From Asaia bogorensis (GTDB lineage: Bacteria > Pseudomonadota > Alphaproteobacteria > Acetobacterales > Acetobacteraceae), in the NCBI GenBank assembly GCA_945897825.1, contig CAMDGX010000015.1:1-60842 (forward strand): a stretch of DNA of 60,842 nucleotides, written 5' to 3'. Within the stretch, counting starts at the first letter, position 1. Every line of letters begins with the position of its first letter. Made by a program: the position numbers and the translations under genes. Of the stretch, positions 16,771-28,113 are shown one piece after another. The notes under the pieces were generated by a model. It ran no database searches. It worked only from the letters and a program-made list of their open reading frames with translations, and was not told the origin of the DNA.

Positions 16771-18360
16771 ATGGACGCGGAATACGTGGTGGTCGGCGCC
16801 GGCTCGGCCGGGTGCGTTGTGGCGGCGCGGCTGGCCGAGGGGGGCGCCCGGGTCGTGCTGCTGGAGGCCGGGCCGCGCGACCGGCTGCCGTGGATCCACA
16901 TCCCCGCCGGCGTTCTCAAGCTGATCCACAACCCCAGCGTGAACTGGATGTTCGCCTCCGAGCCGGAGCCCGGCACCGCCGGGCGGCCGATCCACTGGCC
17001 GCGCGGGCGCGTGCTCGGCGGCTCCTCGTCGATCAACGGCATGCTCTATGTGCGCGGCCACGCCGCCGATTTCGACGGCTGGGCGCAGATGGGCTGCCGC
17101 GGCTGGAGCTACGAGGACGTGCTGCCGTTCTTCCGCAAATCGGAGCGCTACATCCAGGGCGGCGGCGACCACCGCGGCACCGACGGCCCGCTGCAGGTCG
17201 AGGACTACCGCACCATTCTCCCGCTCACCCACCGCTTCGTCGAGGCGGCGCAGCAGGCCGGCCACCCCCTGCGCCCCGACCTCAACGACGGCGAGCAGAC
17301 CGGCGTCGGCTATTCGCAGAACACCCGCCTCGGCCGCTGGCGCGGCTCCACCGCGCAAACCTTCCTCGCCGCCGCCCGCCATCGTTCCAACCTGCGCGTC
17401 GAGACCGACGCCCAGGCCGGGCGGCTGCTGTTCGAGGGCCGGCGCTGCGTCGGCGTCACCTTCCGCCAGGCCGGCGTGATGCGCGAACTGCGCGCCAGCC
17501 GGGAGGTGATCGTCTGCGGCGGCGCGGTCAATTCGCCGCACCTGCTGCACATCTCCGGCATCGGCCCGGCGGAGCACCTGCGCGACATCGGCGTGGAAGT
17601 GCTGCACGATCTGCCGGGCGTCGGCGCCAACCTCCAGGACCACTACGTCGCGCGCGTGTCCCACCGCGTCACCGGCAGCATCTCCACCAACCAGCTCGCC
17701 ACCGGCCTCCGGCTTGCGGGCGAGGCGGTGAAGTTCGCGCTGACCGGCCGCGGCGCGCTGACCTTCGGCGTCACCACCGCGCAGGTGTTCTGTTCCTCGC
17801 GCGAGGGCCTGGCCAGCCCGGACCTGCAACTGCTGTTCACCCCCGCCAGCTACGACCCGGTGCGTTTCGGCAAGCTGGAGCGCGAACCCGGCATGACGGT
17901 CGCCGTCTGCCCCGTCCGCCCGGACAGCCGCGGCACCATCATGGCCACCGCGCCCGATCCCTTCGCCCGGCCGCGCATCCAGCCCAACTACCTCTCCGCG
18001 CAATCCGACCAGATGGTGCTCGGCGCCGGCATCCGCCTCACCCGCAGCATCTTCGCCAGCCCCGCCCTGGCGCGCCACAGCGTCGTCGAAACCCTGCCCG
18101 GCCCGCACGTGCAAACCGACGCCGAGCTGCTCGACTACATGCGCGGCTTCGGCAACACGCTCTACCACCCGGTCGGCACCTGCCGCATGGGCGAAGGGCC
18201 CGGGGCGGTGGTGGACTCCCGGCTGCGCGTGCATGGGATCGAGGGGCTGCGCGTGGCGGATGCCTCGGTCATGCCGGCGCTGACCTCGGGCAATACCAAC
18301 GCGCCGACGATCATGATCGGGGAGAAGGGGGCGGCGATGGTCCTGGAAGATAGGAAGTAA
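16771..18360 (+). CDS. GMC-family FAD oxidoreductase (choline/alcohol dehydrogenase-like)
   Basis: The 529-residue protein starts with the FAD-binding Rossmann motif [20 protein letters not shown] (about 6-25). The GMC signature [18 protein letters not shown] follows at about 75-92, then a second signature near [16 protein letters not shown]. The C-terminal active-site pair is [10 protein letters not shown] and [16 protein letters not shown], holding the conserved His and Asn. Family members oxidise alcohols with FAD. No signal peptide is visible. The gene diverges from the TRAP binding-protein gene by 113 bp, so it may act on an imported substrate. The substrate cannot be deduced. Its stop is five bases before repeat copy 3. 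Confidence 0.9.
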   Translation: MDAEYVVVGAGSAGCVVAARLAEGGARVVLLEAGPRDRLPWIHIPAGVLKLIHNPSVNWMFASEPEPGTAGRPIHWPRGRVLGGSSSINGMLYVRGHAADFDGWAQMGCRGWSYEDVLPFFRKSERYIQGGGDHRGTDGPLQVEDYRTILPLTHRFVEAAQQAGHPLRPDLNDGEQTGVGYSQNTRLGRWRGSTAQTFLAAARHRSNLRVETDAQAGRLLFEGRRCVGVTFRQAGVMRELRASREVIVCGGAVNSPHLLHISGIGPAEHLRDIGVEVLHDLPGVGANLQDHYVARVSHRVTGSISTNQLATGLRLAGEAVKFALTGRGALTFGVTTAQVFCSSREGLASPDLQLLFTPASYDPVRFGKLEREPGMTVAVCPVRPDSRGTIMATAPDPFARPRIQPNYLSAQSDQMVLGAGIRLTRSIFASPALARHSVVETLPGPHVQTDAELLDYMRGFGNTLYHPVGTCRMGEGPGAVVDSRLRVHGIEGLRVADASVMPALTSGNTNAPTIMIGEKGAAMVLEDRK

Positions 18361-18477
18361 GAGCCTTCTTTTTGTGAACAAAAAGAAGCAAAAAAACTTC
18401 ATCCAATGGCGCCGGGGTTACTCGGCGCCATTGGGGAAAAGTTTTTTGGTTCTCTTTTTTTAAAAAAAGAACCGCTA
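18361..18477 (+). repeat. Multi-hairpin intergenic repeat, copy 3
   Basis: Hairpin A is at 18365-18388 (CTTCTTTTTG, TGAA loop). The central stem is CCAATGGCGCCG/CGGCGCCATTGG, 12 perfect base pairs, flanked by T-runs on either strand. Hairpin B is at 18448-18473 (GGTTCTC...GAACC). It separates the GMC gene (+) from convergent gatB (-). The gatB stop TAG (18477-18475) sits one base outside hairpin B. Confidence 0.92.
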
Positions 18478-19926
18478 CCCTAACCTTGCCTTCAGCGCCG
18501 CGTTGACCAGCGCCGGGTTGCCCTTCCCCGCCATCGCCTTCATCACGTTGCCGACGAAGAACCCGAACAGCTTGTCCTTGCCGCCCCGGTACTCCGCCAC
18601 CTTGTCGGGGTTGGCAGCGATCACCGCATCGACGGCGGCGTCGATCGCCCCGGTATCGGTCACCTGGCGCAGGCCCTTCGCGTCGACGATGGCCACCGGG
18701 TCCTCGCCGGTTTCCACCATCGCCTCGAACACCTCCTTGGCGATCTTGCCGTTGATGGTGCTGTCGGCCATCAGGTCCAGCAGCTTGCCGAGTGCCGCCG
18801 CCGACACCGGCGGGTCCTCTATCGTCCGCCCGGTGCGGTTCAGGGCGGCGAAGAAATCGCCCGTCACCCAGTTCGCCGCCAGCTTGGCATCGCGCCCACG
18901 GGCCACGGTCTCGAAGAACAACGCCGTCGCCTGCTCCGCCACCAGCACGCCGGCATCGTAGCGCGACAGCCCATACGCGGCCATGAACCGCGCCTGCTTG
19001 GCATCCGGCAATTCCGGTAGCGCCGCGCGCAGCCCGTCTACCCATGCCTGCTCCAGCACCACCGGCAGCAGGTCGGGGTCGGGGAAATAGCGGTAGTCGT
19101 GCGCATCCTCCTTCGAGCGCATCGAGCGCGTCTCGCCGCGGTTCGGGTCGAACAGCCGCGTCTCCTGCTGCACCTCGCCGCCGCCTTCCCACACCGCGAT
19201 CTGCCGCAGCGCCTCCACCTCGACGGCCTGCATCACGAAGCGCACCGAGTTGACGTTCTTCACCTCGCAGCGCGTGCGATAGGCCTCGCCGGCCTTGCGG
19301 ACGGACACGTTGACGTCCGCGCGCAGCGAGCCTTCCTCCATGTTCCCGTCGCAGGTGCCGAGATAGCGCAGGATCGAGCGCAGCTTCTTCACATAGGCGC
19401 CCGCCTCCTCCGGCGAGCGGATATCCGGCTCGCTGACGATTTCCATCAGCGCGACCCCGGAGCGGTTGAGGTCGATGAAGCTCTTGGTCGGGTGCTGGTC
19501 GTGCAGGGACTTCCCCGCATCCTGCTCCAAATGCAGCCGGGTGATGCCAACCTGCTTGGTCGAGCCATCGGCCAGCTCGATCTCCACCACACCGGTGCCG
19601 ACGATCGGGTGCTCGAACTGGCTGATCTGGTAGCCCTGCGGCAGGTCGGCATAGAAGTAGTTCTTGCGGTCGAACCGGCTGACCAGGTTGATCTGCGCGT
19701 TCAGCCCCAGCCCGGTGCGCACCGCCTGGGCGATCGCCTCCCGGTTCGGCACCGGCAACATGCCGGGGAAGGCAGCGTCCACGAAGCTCACCTGGCTGTT
19801 CGGGCTGGCGCCGAACGCCGTCGCCGCCCCGCTGAACAGCTTGGATTGGCTGATCACCTGCGCATGGACCTCAAGGCCGACCACGACCTCCCACGCGCCG
19901 GTCGATCCCTGAATGGTATAGGCCAT
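18475..19926 (-). CDS. gatB: Asp-tRNA(Asn)/Glu-tRNA(Gln) amidotransferase subunit B
   Basis: A 483-residue GatB. It opens with [22 protein letters not shown], followed by [24 protein letters not shown] and [17 protein letters not shown]. Near the end is the YqeY-like tail region with [16 protein letters not shown]-type sequence and [17 protein letters not shown]. It transfers ammonia from GatA to mischarged Glu-tRNA(Gln) or Asp-tRNA(Asn). It is third in gatC-gatA-gatB, three bases after gatA in the sense of gene order on the map. Its last codons, AGG TTA GGG TAG, include a rare TTA and fall in the tail of repeat copy 3, so the final residues look repeat-derived. Confidence 0.96.
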   Translation of the reverse strand: MAYTIQGSTGAWEVVVGLEVHAQVISQSKLFSGAATAFGASPNSQVSFVDAAFPGMLPVPNREAIAQAVRTGLGLNAQINLVSRFDRKNYFYADLPQGYQISQFEHPIVGTGVVEIELADGSTKQVGITRLHLEQDAGKSLHDQHPTKSFIDLNRSGVALMEIVSEPDIRSPEEAGAYVKKLRSILRYLGTCDGNMEEGSLRADVNVSVRKAGEAYRTRCEVKNVNSVRFVMQAVEVEALRQIAVWEGGGEVQQETRLFDPNRGETRSMRSKEDAHDYRYFPDPDLLPVVLEQAWVDGLRAALPELPDAKQARFMAAYGLSRYDAGVLVAEQATALFFETVARGRDAKLAANWVTGDFFAALNRTGRTIEDPPVSAAALGKLLDLMADSTINGKIAKEVFEAMVETGEDPVAIVDAKGLRQVTDTGAIDAAVDAVIAANPDKVAEYRGGKDKLFGFFVGNVMKAMAGKGNPALVNAALKARLG

Positions 19927-19929
19927 CGT

Positions 19930-21404
<1,475 letters not shown>

Positions 21405-21405
<1 letters not shown>

Positions 21406-21692
21406 CACTCCACCACCTTCGGCACGCCGAAATACTCGCCGTTGCGGTCCGGCGCATTGGCCAGCACCGCATCGGCGATGCCCCCGTCGTTCACGACATC
21501 CGCCCGCAGCCGCAACGCCATCTGCGTGCCGCCGGTCAGCGGCTCCACGCCCGTCACATCGACCTCGTTCAGCTGCTCGATCCAGCCGAGGATGGAATTC
21601 AAATCCGTGCGCAGCGCCTCCACCTGCCCCTCATCCACGCGGATGCGGGCCAGTTTCGCGATGCGGCGTACGGTCGCGGGATCGAGCGACAT
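21405..21692 (-). CDS. gatC: Asp-tRNA(Asn)/Glu-tRNA(Gln) amidotransferase subunit C
   Basis: A 95-residue Gat[21 protein letters not shown] at the start, [21 protein letters not shown] in the middle, and [14 protein letters not shown]-type ending ([13 protein letters not shown]). It clamps GatA to GatB. The ATG at 21692 follows AAGGAAAAGAA, a good ribosome site. It heads the gatCAB operon and diverges from ruvX by 45 bp, so the two promoters must overlap. Confidence 0.95.
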
Positions 21693-21737
21693 TTCTTTTC
21701 CTTGGCGGCCATGGGGCGGCGGACCATAAACGCGCCC

Positions 21738-22211
21738 ATGCCCCTGTTCAACATGACCGACCTGCGCGCCCAACTGATCCCCGGCCAACGCCTCCTGGGC
21801 ATCGACCCCGGCGCCAAGTCCATCGGCCTCGCCCTCTCCGACGTGAGCCTCATGCTCGCCTCCCCGCACAGCACGCTGCGGCGCGGCAAGCTGAAGGAGA
21901 ACGCCGCCTCGATCGGCCGCATCGCCGAGAAGGAAGGCGTCGGCGGCCTGGTCATTGGCCTGCCCCTGTCGATGGACGGCACCAGTGGCCCCGCCGCCCA
22001 GGCCGCCCGCGACTGGGCGCACGCCCTCTCCGCCGAAACCGGCCTGCCCGTCGCCTTATGGGACGAGCGCCTGTCCTCCAGCGCCGTGAACCGCTTCCTG
22101 ATCCAGGAAGCCGACATGACCCGCAAGCGCCGCGCCGAAGTCGTGGACCGCATGGCCGCGGCCTACACGCTGCAAGCAGCACTTGACGCGAGCCGCACCG
22201 ATCCGGCCTGA
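21738..22211 (+). CDS. ruvX: YqgF/RuvX family putative pre-16S rRNA nuclease / Holliday junction resolvase
   Basis: A 157-residue RNase H-like protein. It has [20 protein letters not shown] (catalytic Asp in GIDPG), [26 protein letters not shown] (second acidic site) and a final [16 protein letters not shown] with the third Asp. The family matures the 16S rRNA 5' end and has been proposed to resolve Holliday junctions. I chose the ATG at 21738 (MPLFNMTDL); ATGs at 21702 and 21753 are alternatives. The NTF2-like gene follows by 27 bp. Confidence 0.92.
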   Translation: MPLFNMTDLRAQLIPGQRLLGIDPGAKSIGLALSDVSLMLASPHSTLRRGKLKENAASIGRIAEKEGVGGLVIGLPLSMDGTSGPAAQAARDWAHALSAETGLPVALWDERLSSSAVNRFLIQEADMTRKRRAEVVDRMAAAYTLQAALDASRTDPA

Positions 22212-22238
22212 TACCGATCCACCCTCAGGAGACCAGCC

Positions 22239-22652
22239 ATGGCGTCGATCACCGAAACCGCCCAGGCCTTCTTCGAGGCCTGTGAAACTGGCAAGGGCTG
22301 GGCCGCCTGCGCGCCCTACTGCACGCCCGACGCCAGCTTCGCCGCCCAGGCCGAGCCGCTGGCCGATGTCACCACCCTCGCGGCCTACTGCGACTGGATG
22401 AAGGGCCTCCTCGTCATCATGCCCGACGGCCGCTACGAGCTGAAATCCTTCGCCACCGACACGGCCCGCAACAACGTCTCCGCCTACGCCATCTTCAAGG
22501 GCACCCATACCGGCGAAGGCGGCCCGCCGCCGACCGGCAAGAGCACCAGCACCGACTACGTCTATGTGATGAAATTCACCGGCGGCAAGATCAGCCACAT
22601 GACCAAGATCTGGAACGCGCCCTATGCGCTCAAGGAATTGGGCTGGGCGTAG
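22239..22652 (+). CDS. NTF2-like / SnoaL-like small protein
   Basis: A 137-residue cytoplasmic protein. FFEACETGKGWAACAPYC, DWMKGLLVIMPDGRYEL and KISHMTKIWNAPYALKELGW match the NTF2-like cone fold of the SnoaL/ester cyclase group. These proteins bind small molecules or catalyse isomerisation or hydrolysis; no substrate can be assigned. The ribosome site is CAGGAGACC, eight bases before the ATG. Repeat copy 4 starts about five bases after the stop. Confidence 0.8.
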   Translation: MASITETAQAFFEACETGKGWAACAPYCTPDASFAAQAEPLADVTTLAAYCDWMKGLLVIMPDGRYELKSFATDTARNNVSAYAIFKGTHTGEGGPPPTGKSTSTDYVYVMKFTGGKISHMTKIWNAPYALKELGWA

Positions 22653-22656
22653 GGAG

Positions 22657-22810
22657 GAAGGCCTTCTTTTGGTGAACAAAAAGAAGCAAAAAAACTTTTC
22701 CACTTTGCGCCCTGGATAGCTCCAACAGGGCGTTGGCGTGTGGCCCCGGCGGTGACCGCCGCGAATGGAGGAAGTTTTTTGCTTCTTTTTTTCAAAAAAG
22801 AAGCGCTTGC

Positions 22811-22813
<3 letters not shown>
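22657..22813 (+). repeat. Multi-hairpin intergenic repeat, copy 4
   Basis: Hairpin A (22663-22686) is CTTCTTTTGG/CAAAAAGAAG with a TGAA loop and one mismatch. The centre contains CGCCCT...AGGGCG. Hairpin B is GCTTCTTTTTT/AAAAAAGAAGC, ending at 22804. The tail GCTTGC then CTA gives the livF stop codon, with the same spacing as copy 2. It lies between the NTF2-like gene (+) and convergent livF (-). Confidence 0.92.
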
Positions 22814-23511
<698 letters not shown>

Positions 23512-23512
<1 letters not shown>

Positions 23513-24255
23513 CAGGCGTGCCCGCCGAGATAGACCGCGCGGACCTCGGGATGCGCCCGCACCTCCGCCGGCGCGCCACCGGCGATCAACCGGCCGCGGT
23601 GCAGCACCAGGATGCGGTCGGCGGCGGCGAACACCACGTCCATGTCGTGCTCGGTGAACAGCACGGCGACATTTTCCTGCTTGGCGATCTCCCGCGTCAA
23701 CGCCATCAGCGCGCCGCGCTCGGCGGGCGCCATGCCGGCGGTGGGCTCGTCCATCAGCAGCAGGCGCGGCGCGTGGGCGAGCGCCATGGCCAGTTCCAGC
23801 CGCTTGAGGTCGCCATAGGCGAGCACGCCGGCGGGGCGCGCCGCCTGGTCCGCCATGCTGACGCGGGTCAGCAGGGCATCGGCCTGGGCGATCGCGTGGG
23901 AGTCAGCACTTTCCCAGAATTTCCAGATGCGGCGGTGGTGAGAGAGCAGGGCGGTCTGCACGTTTTCGCGCACCGTCATGCTGGCGAAGGTTGCGGTCAC
24001 CTGGAAGGTGCGCCCGACGCCCAGCCGCCAGATCGCGCGCGGCGACCGGCCGGTGATGACCTGCCCGCCGAGCCGCACCTGGCCGGAATCGGGGCGCAGC
24101 TGGCCGCCGACCATGTTGAAGCAGGTGGACTTGCCGGCGCCGTTCGGGCCGATCAGCGCCAGCATCTCGCCGGGCTCGACCGCGAAGGACACGCCGGCCA
24201 CCGCCTCGATGCCGCCGAAGCTTTTGCGCAGGTCGCGCACCGCCAGCGCCGTCAT
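23512..24255 (-). CDS. livG: Branched-chain amino acid-type ABC transporter ATPase LivG
   Basis: A 247-residue ATPase starting MTALAVRDLRKSFGGIEAV. Walker A is GPNGAGKST (36-44), followed by the LivG-type VGRTFQVTATFASMTVREN and Walker B LLLMDEPTAGMAP. The C-terminus has VLHRGRLIAGGAPAEVRAHP. The family signature LSGG(Q/E) is replaced by LAYGDLKRLELAMAL, a form seen in many LivG proteins. The ATG overlaps the permease stop as ATGA, and the livF start overlaps its own stop. Confidence 0.94.
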
Positions 24256-26087
24256 CGCCGCACCCGCGCCCAGGCCGAAGCGGCCGCCCCGGCGATGCCG
24301 GCGGGGAAGGCCAGCACCAGCACCACGATCAGCAGGCCGAGCTTCAGCCGCCACAGCTCGCTGGTCAGCAGCCAGGAATGCAGCAGGGTGTAAGAGATGG
24401 CGCCGACGACCGGCCCGGCCATGGTCTGCACCCCGCCGAGCAGCACCATCACCAGCGCATCGACCGAATGCGGGATGGCCATGTAGGTCGGGAACACGCT
24501 GCCCTTCGAATAGGCGAACACCGCGCCGGACAGCCCGGCGGCGGCGCCTGCGATCACGAAGGCGGCCAGGCGCAGGCGCGTGGTGTCCAGCCCGATCGCT
24601 TCCGCCCGCAGCGCCGAATCGCGGCTGGCCCGCAGCGCGAAGCCGAACGGGGCGAACAGGGCACGGCGCAGCAGCAGGGCACCCCCGACGCAAAGTGCCA
24701 GGGCGAGCCAGTAGAGCGTCCAGGGATCGGCGGCCCAGGTGTCGGGCCAGACGCCGAGCACGCCGTTGTCCCCGCCGGTGATGTCCACCCACTGGAATGC
24801 GACGGCCCACGCGATCTGGGCGAAGGCCAGGGTCAGCATGGCCAGGTAGACGCCGGACATCCGCACCACGAAACCGCCGACCGCCAGCGCCACCGCACCG
24901 GCCGCCAGCGGGGCCAGCAGCAGGCCGATCGCCATCGGGGCGGCGAGCGACTTCGCCGCGAAGGCCGCGGCATAGGCGCCAATGCCGAACCAGGCGGCGT
25001 GGCCGAAGCTCGCCATGCCGCCCGGGCCCATCATCACATGCAGGGCGGCGGCGAACAGCACGGCGATGGCGGCCTCGGTCAGCACGGTCAGCAGGTAAGG
25101 CCCGGCGAGGAAGGGCGCGGCGATTGCCAGCGCCAGCGCGACCGCGCCCAGGATCCGCAATTCAGTCGATGCAGGGCGGATCGGGGCCAGGGCCTCGACC
25201 TCGGCCCGCGCCATCGCCTGCGGCCGGCCGAGCAGGCCGTGCGGGCGGAGCACCAGGACCACGGCCATCACGAGAAACACCAGCACCAGCGTGATCTTGG
25301 GCACCAGCACGATGCCGAAGGCGTTCAGCACGCCGATCAGCAGGGCGGCGAGGAAGGCGCCGCCCAGGCTGCCCATGCCGCCCACCACCACCACCACGAA
25401 GGCCTCGGCGATGACGGCGAGGTCCATGTTCAGGTTCGCCGAACCCTGCGGCAGGGCCAGCGCGCCGCCGAGGCCCGCGAGCCCGGCGCCGAGGGCGAAC
25501 ACGGAGGTGAACAGCACGCGCTGGTCCACGCCGAGGGCCGCGACCATATCGCGGTCCTGGGTTGCCGCGCGCACCAGCAGGCCCCAGCGGGTGCGATGGA
25601 ACAGCAGCAGCAGCAGGCCCAGCACCGCTGGGCCGATGGCGATCAGCACGGCATCGTAAACCGGGAAGCGGAGCCCCATCACCTCGATCGCGCCGCGCAG
25701 CCAGCGCGGGCGGGACAGCGACAGGTCGACCGGGCCCCAGAGCCACAGGGCGGCATCCTGCACGACCAGCACGACTCCGAAGGTGGCGAGCAATTGCAGC
25801 AACTCGGGCGCGCGGTAGATGCGCCGCAGCAGCGCCACCTCCAGCAGCGCGCCGATCGCAGCAGTCGCGATGGCGGTGGCCAGGATGCCGAGGATGAAGA
25901 ATTCGGGCTCGCGCGGCAGGCGCGTCAGGATGCTCCAGGCGATGAAGGCGCCCAGCATGTAGAGGCTGCCGTGGGAGAAGTTCACCACCCTGGTGACGCC
26001 GAAGATCACCGTGAGCCCCGCGGCGACGAGGAACAGGGTGGAGGCGCCGGCCAGGCCGGTGAGCAGCTGGAGGACGATGATGTCCAT
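24252..26087 (-). CDS. Fused LivH-LivM permease of a branched-chain amino acid-type ABC transporter
   Basis: The 611-residue protein joins both permeases. The LivH unit (about 1-290) has GLTVIFGVTRVVNFSHGSLY and VVGGMGSLGGAFLAALLIG. After a linker (ARAEVEALAPIRPASTEL) comes LivM (about 310-600), with MGPGGMASFGHAAWFGIGAY and the EAA-like loop GLSGAVFAYSKGSVFP region, then VMVLLGGVQTMAGPVVGAI. Each half has about eight membrane helices. One chain would supply both halves of the channel. The binding-protein gene lies 35 bp upstream, livG is coupled downstream. Confidence 0.93.
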   Translation of the reverse strand: MDIIVLQLLTGLAGASTLFLVAAGLTVIFGVTRVVNFSHGSLYMLGAFIAWSILTRLPREPEFFILGILATAIATAAIGALLEVALLRRIYRAPELLQLLATFGVVLVVQDAALWLWGPVDLSLSRPRWLRGAIEVMGLRFPVYDAVLIAIGPAVLGLLLLLFHRTRWGLLVRAATQDRDMVAALGVDQRVLFTSVFALGAGLAGLGGALALPQGSANLNMDLAVIAEAFVVVVVGGMGSLGGAFLAALLIGVLNAFGIVLVPKITLVLVFLVMAVVLVLRPHGLLGRPQAMARAEVEALAPIRPASTELRILGAVALALAIAAPFLAGPYLLTVLTEAAIAVLFAAALHVMMGPGGMASFGHAAWFGIGAYAAAFAAKSLAAPMAIGLLLAPLAAGAVALAVGGFVVRMSGVYLAMLTLAFAQIAWAVAFQWVDITGGDNGVLGVWPDTWAADPWTLYWLALALCVGGALLLRRALFAPFGFALRASRDSALRAEAIGLDTTRLRLAAFVIAGAAAGLSGAVFAYSKGSVFPTYMAIPHSVDALVMVLLGGVQTMAGPVVGAISYTLLHSWLLTSELWRLKLGLLIVVLVLAFPAGIAGAAASAWARVRR

Positions 26088-26122
26088 GCGACGTGGTCAT
26101 CGCCCTCCAGGGCGGATGGGCG

Positions 26123-27331
26123 TCAAGCGGGCCGCATCTTGCGGACCTCTTCGTCGCTCGGCATGGCGTCGGCGCCGTCGACATAGCGCCAGTCGGTCAT
26201 CATGCCCTTGCCGTTCTTCACCGTCGTGCGGCCGACGAAGGTGCCGAGCGTGCCCTGGTTGTCCTGGTGTCGCCAGACCGCGGGGCCGAAGGGGGTGGGG
26301 AAGCGGGCGCCCTTGAAGCCGTCGGCCATCGCCTCGGTCTCGACCGAGCCGGACTTGGCGATGCCGGCGGCGATGGCGGTGATCGTCGCGTGGCCGACCA
26401 CGCTGCCCATCTTCGGCGGCTCGTTGAAGCGCTTGGTGTAGGCGTCGATGAAGGCGCGGTTGGTGGGGTCGGTGACGGTCTCGACCGGCCAGCCGGTGAC
26501 GATCCAGCCTTCCGGCGTCTCGTCGCCCAGCGGTTCCAGGTATTCGGGCTCGCCGGTCAGCACGCTGACGACGCCGCGCTTCTCGAACAGGCCGCGGGTG
26601 TTGCCCTGGCGGACGAAGTTGGTCAGGTCGGGGCCGAAGGTGCCGTTGAAGATGGCGTCGGGCCGCGCCTGGGCGAGGGCGGCCACCGTGGCGCCGGCAT
26701 CGATGCGGCCGAGGGCGGGCCACTGCTCGGCGACGAACTCCACGCCGGGCTGGCGCTGCTGCATCAGCTGCTTGAACCACTTCACCAGCGACTGGCCATA
26801 CTCGTAGTTCGGCGAGACGGTGACCCAGCGCTTTGCACCGAGCTTCACCGCGTCGTCGATCATCATCGCCACCTGCATGTAGGTGCTGGGGCGCAGGCGG
26901 TAGCAGTAGCGGTGGCCCTGGTCCCAGACCAGCGCATCGGTCAGCGGCTCGCTGGCGACGAACAGGCGCTTGCGCTGCTTCGCCACGTCGCTCAGCGCGA
27001 GGCCGACATGGGAGAGGAAGCCGCCGGCCAGGAGGTCGACCTTGCTTTCGTCGAGTAGCGCGCCAGCTAGGCGGACCGCGTCCTGCGGCTTGCCGGCGTC
27101 GTCGTGGCTGATCACCTCCAGCTTGCGGCCGAGCACGCCGCCGGCGGCGTTCACCTGCTCCACCGCCAACTGCCAGCCGAGGCGGTACGGCAAGGTGAAG
27201 GCGGGGATGGAGGTGTAGGAATTGACCTCGCCGATGCGGATCGGCGCGCTGGTGGACTGGGCGCGGATGCTGGCCGGGGCAGCCAAGGTGGCAGCCCCCG
27301 CGGCGAGCAGGGTGCGGCGTGAAACGGGCAT
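26123..27331 (-). CDS. Liv-type ABC transporter substrate-binding protein
   Basis: A 402-residue type I periplasmic binding protein. The signal is MPVSRRTLLAAGAATLAAPA, twin-arginine-like, with cleavage near IRAQS. The mature part has PIRIGEVNSYTSIPAFTLPY, VNAAGGVLGRKLEVISHDD and KRWVTVSPNYEYGQSLVKWF, all typical of LivJ-like proteins. The ligand could be an amino acid, amide, urea or aromatic acid. GGAAGG precedes the ATG. It leads the four-gene operon running left to livF. Confidence 0.92.
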   Translation of the reverse strand: MPVSRRTLLAAGAATLAAPASIRAQSTSAPIRIGEVNSYTSIPAFTLPYRLGWQLAVEQVNAAGGVLGRKLEVISHDDAGKPQDAVRLAGALLDESKVDLLAGGFLSHVGLALSDVAKQRKRLFVASEPLTDALVWDQGHRYCYRLRPSTYMQVAMMIDDAVKLGAKRWVTVSPNYEYGQSLVKWFKQLMQQRQPGVEFVAEQWPALGRIDAGATVAALAQARPDAIFNGTFGPDLTNFVRQGNTRGLFEKRGVVSVLTGEPEYLEPLGDETPEGWIVTGWPVETVTDPTNRAFIDAYTKRFNEPPKMGSVVGHATITAIAAGIAKSGSVETEAMADGFKGARFPTPFGPAVWRHQDNQGTLGTFVGRTTVKNGKGMMTDWRYVDGADAMPSDEEVRKMRPA

Positions 27332-27651
27332 GGTTCGTCCTTCCGGAACAGCGGCGTTGATACGGTCCATGGTGCGAGAAGGGCCGCGCCTGCTCCGCGG
27401 CGCCCGGCCTCGCGACACGGCCGGGGCGATGAACCAAGGCGCCCGTGGCGCGCATGACCATTCGACCAAGGCCGGCTGCCGGACACGCCGATCGACGCGC
27501 CGAACATGACAAACATCGGTCACATCCGCGGCGACGTCCAGCCCGGAGGGGTGAAAAAATCGCGCGGGCGGGCCGGAGGGGCACAGATTGGGGCTGACGA
27601 AGACGCCAGGGGAATGGCACAACCCGGTCAGGCAACCGCGCGGAGACCCTG
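27332..27651. other. Intergenic region between the Liv operon and the P-II gene
   Basis: No gene is evident in this 320-bp divergent region. A dyad TGAC-N8-GTCA lies at 27507-27522 and could be an operator. TGGCAC at 27615-27620 with GGTC at 27626-27629 resembles a sigma-54 promoter, but the -12 element is off consensus. Both are tentative. Confidence 0.35.
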
Positions 27652-27990
27652 GTGAAGCTGGTGATCGCCGTGATCAAGCCACATAAGCTGGACGACGTGC
27701 GCGACGCACTCGAACCCCTGGGCGTGGCCGGAATGACCGTGACCGAAGCGCGCGGCTACGGACGGCAGAAGGGACACGCGGAAATCTACCGCGGCGCCGA
27801 ATACACCACCAACCTGCTGCCGAAAGCCAAGCTGGAAATCATGGTCGACGACAACCAGGTCGACGCCGTGGTGGACGCCATCCAACGCGGCGCCCGAACC
27901 GGCCGGATCGGCGATGGCAAAATCTTCGTGACCGACCTGGGACGGGCCGTGCGGATCCGGACGGGCGAGACGCAGGCGGACGCGCTTTAG
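27652..27990 (+). CDS. glnK: P-II family nitrogen regulatory protein, GTG start
   Basis: A 112-residue P-II signal protein. The uridylylation-site Tyr51 sits in the T-loop (YRGAEYTTNLLPK). GYGRQKGHAEIYRG, GRIGDGKIFV and VRIRTGETQADAL are the family signatures. It senses ATP/ADP and 2-oxoglutarate and signals nitrogen status to partner proteins. The N-terminus MKLVIAVIKP is more GlnK- than GlnB-like, but neither amtB nor glnA is adjacent. The start is GTG with GGAG just upstream. Position beside a Liv importer hints at nitrogen control. A GC-rich repeat follows 12 bp after the stop. Confidence 0.92.
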   Translation: MKLVIAVIKPHKLDDVRDALEPLGVAGMTVTEARGYGRQKGHAEIYRGAEYTTNLLPKAKLEIMVDDNQVDAVVDAIQRGARTGRIGDGKIFVTDLGRAVRIRTGETQADAL

Positions 27991-28002
27991 GTGAGGGGAA
28001 GG

Positions 28003-28042
28003 CCAGGGCTCTGCCCTGGACCCGCTGGGGCCTGAGGCCCCA
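28003..28042 (+). repeat. GC-rich two-hairpin repeat, copy a
   Basis: CCAGGGC-TCT-GCCCTGG (28003-28019), spacer ACCCGC, then TGGGGCC-TGA-GGCCCCA (28026-28042), followed by GACCC. An AT-rich stretch (about 28050-28090) comes next. The same layout recurs at 28791 (reverse), 37593 and 40571 (reverse). Confidence 0.85.
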
Positions 28043-28113
28043 GACCCCCAACCATTTAGATAGATCGTAATATTTTAAATTCGAAATGAAATAGGCGCAG
28101 CTTGGCGGTGCCG

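Noticed and set aside
24378-26186. 602-codon plus-strand frame opposite LivHM
   Set aside because: Gln/Gly/His-rich shadow; the minus-strand permease explains the region.
27611-27640. Firm sigma-54 promoter for the P-II gene
   Set aside because: The -12 part reads GGTC where TTGC is expected, and the leader would be too short; kept only as a weak hint.
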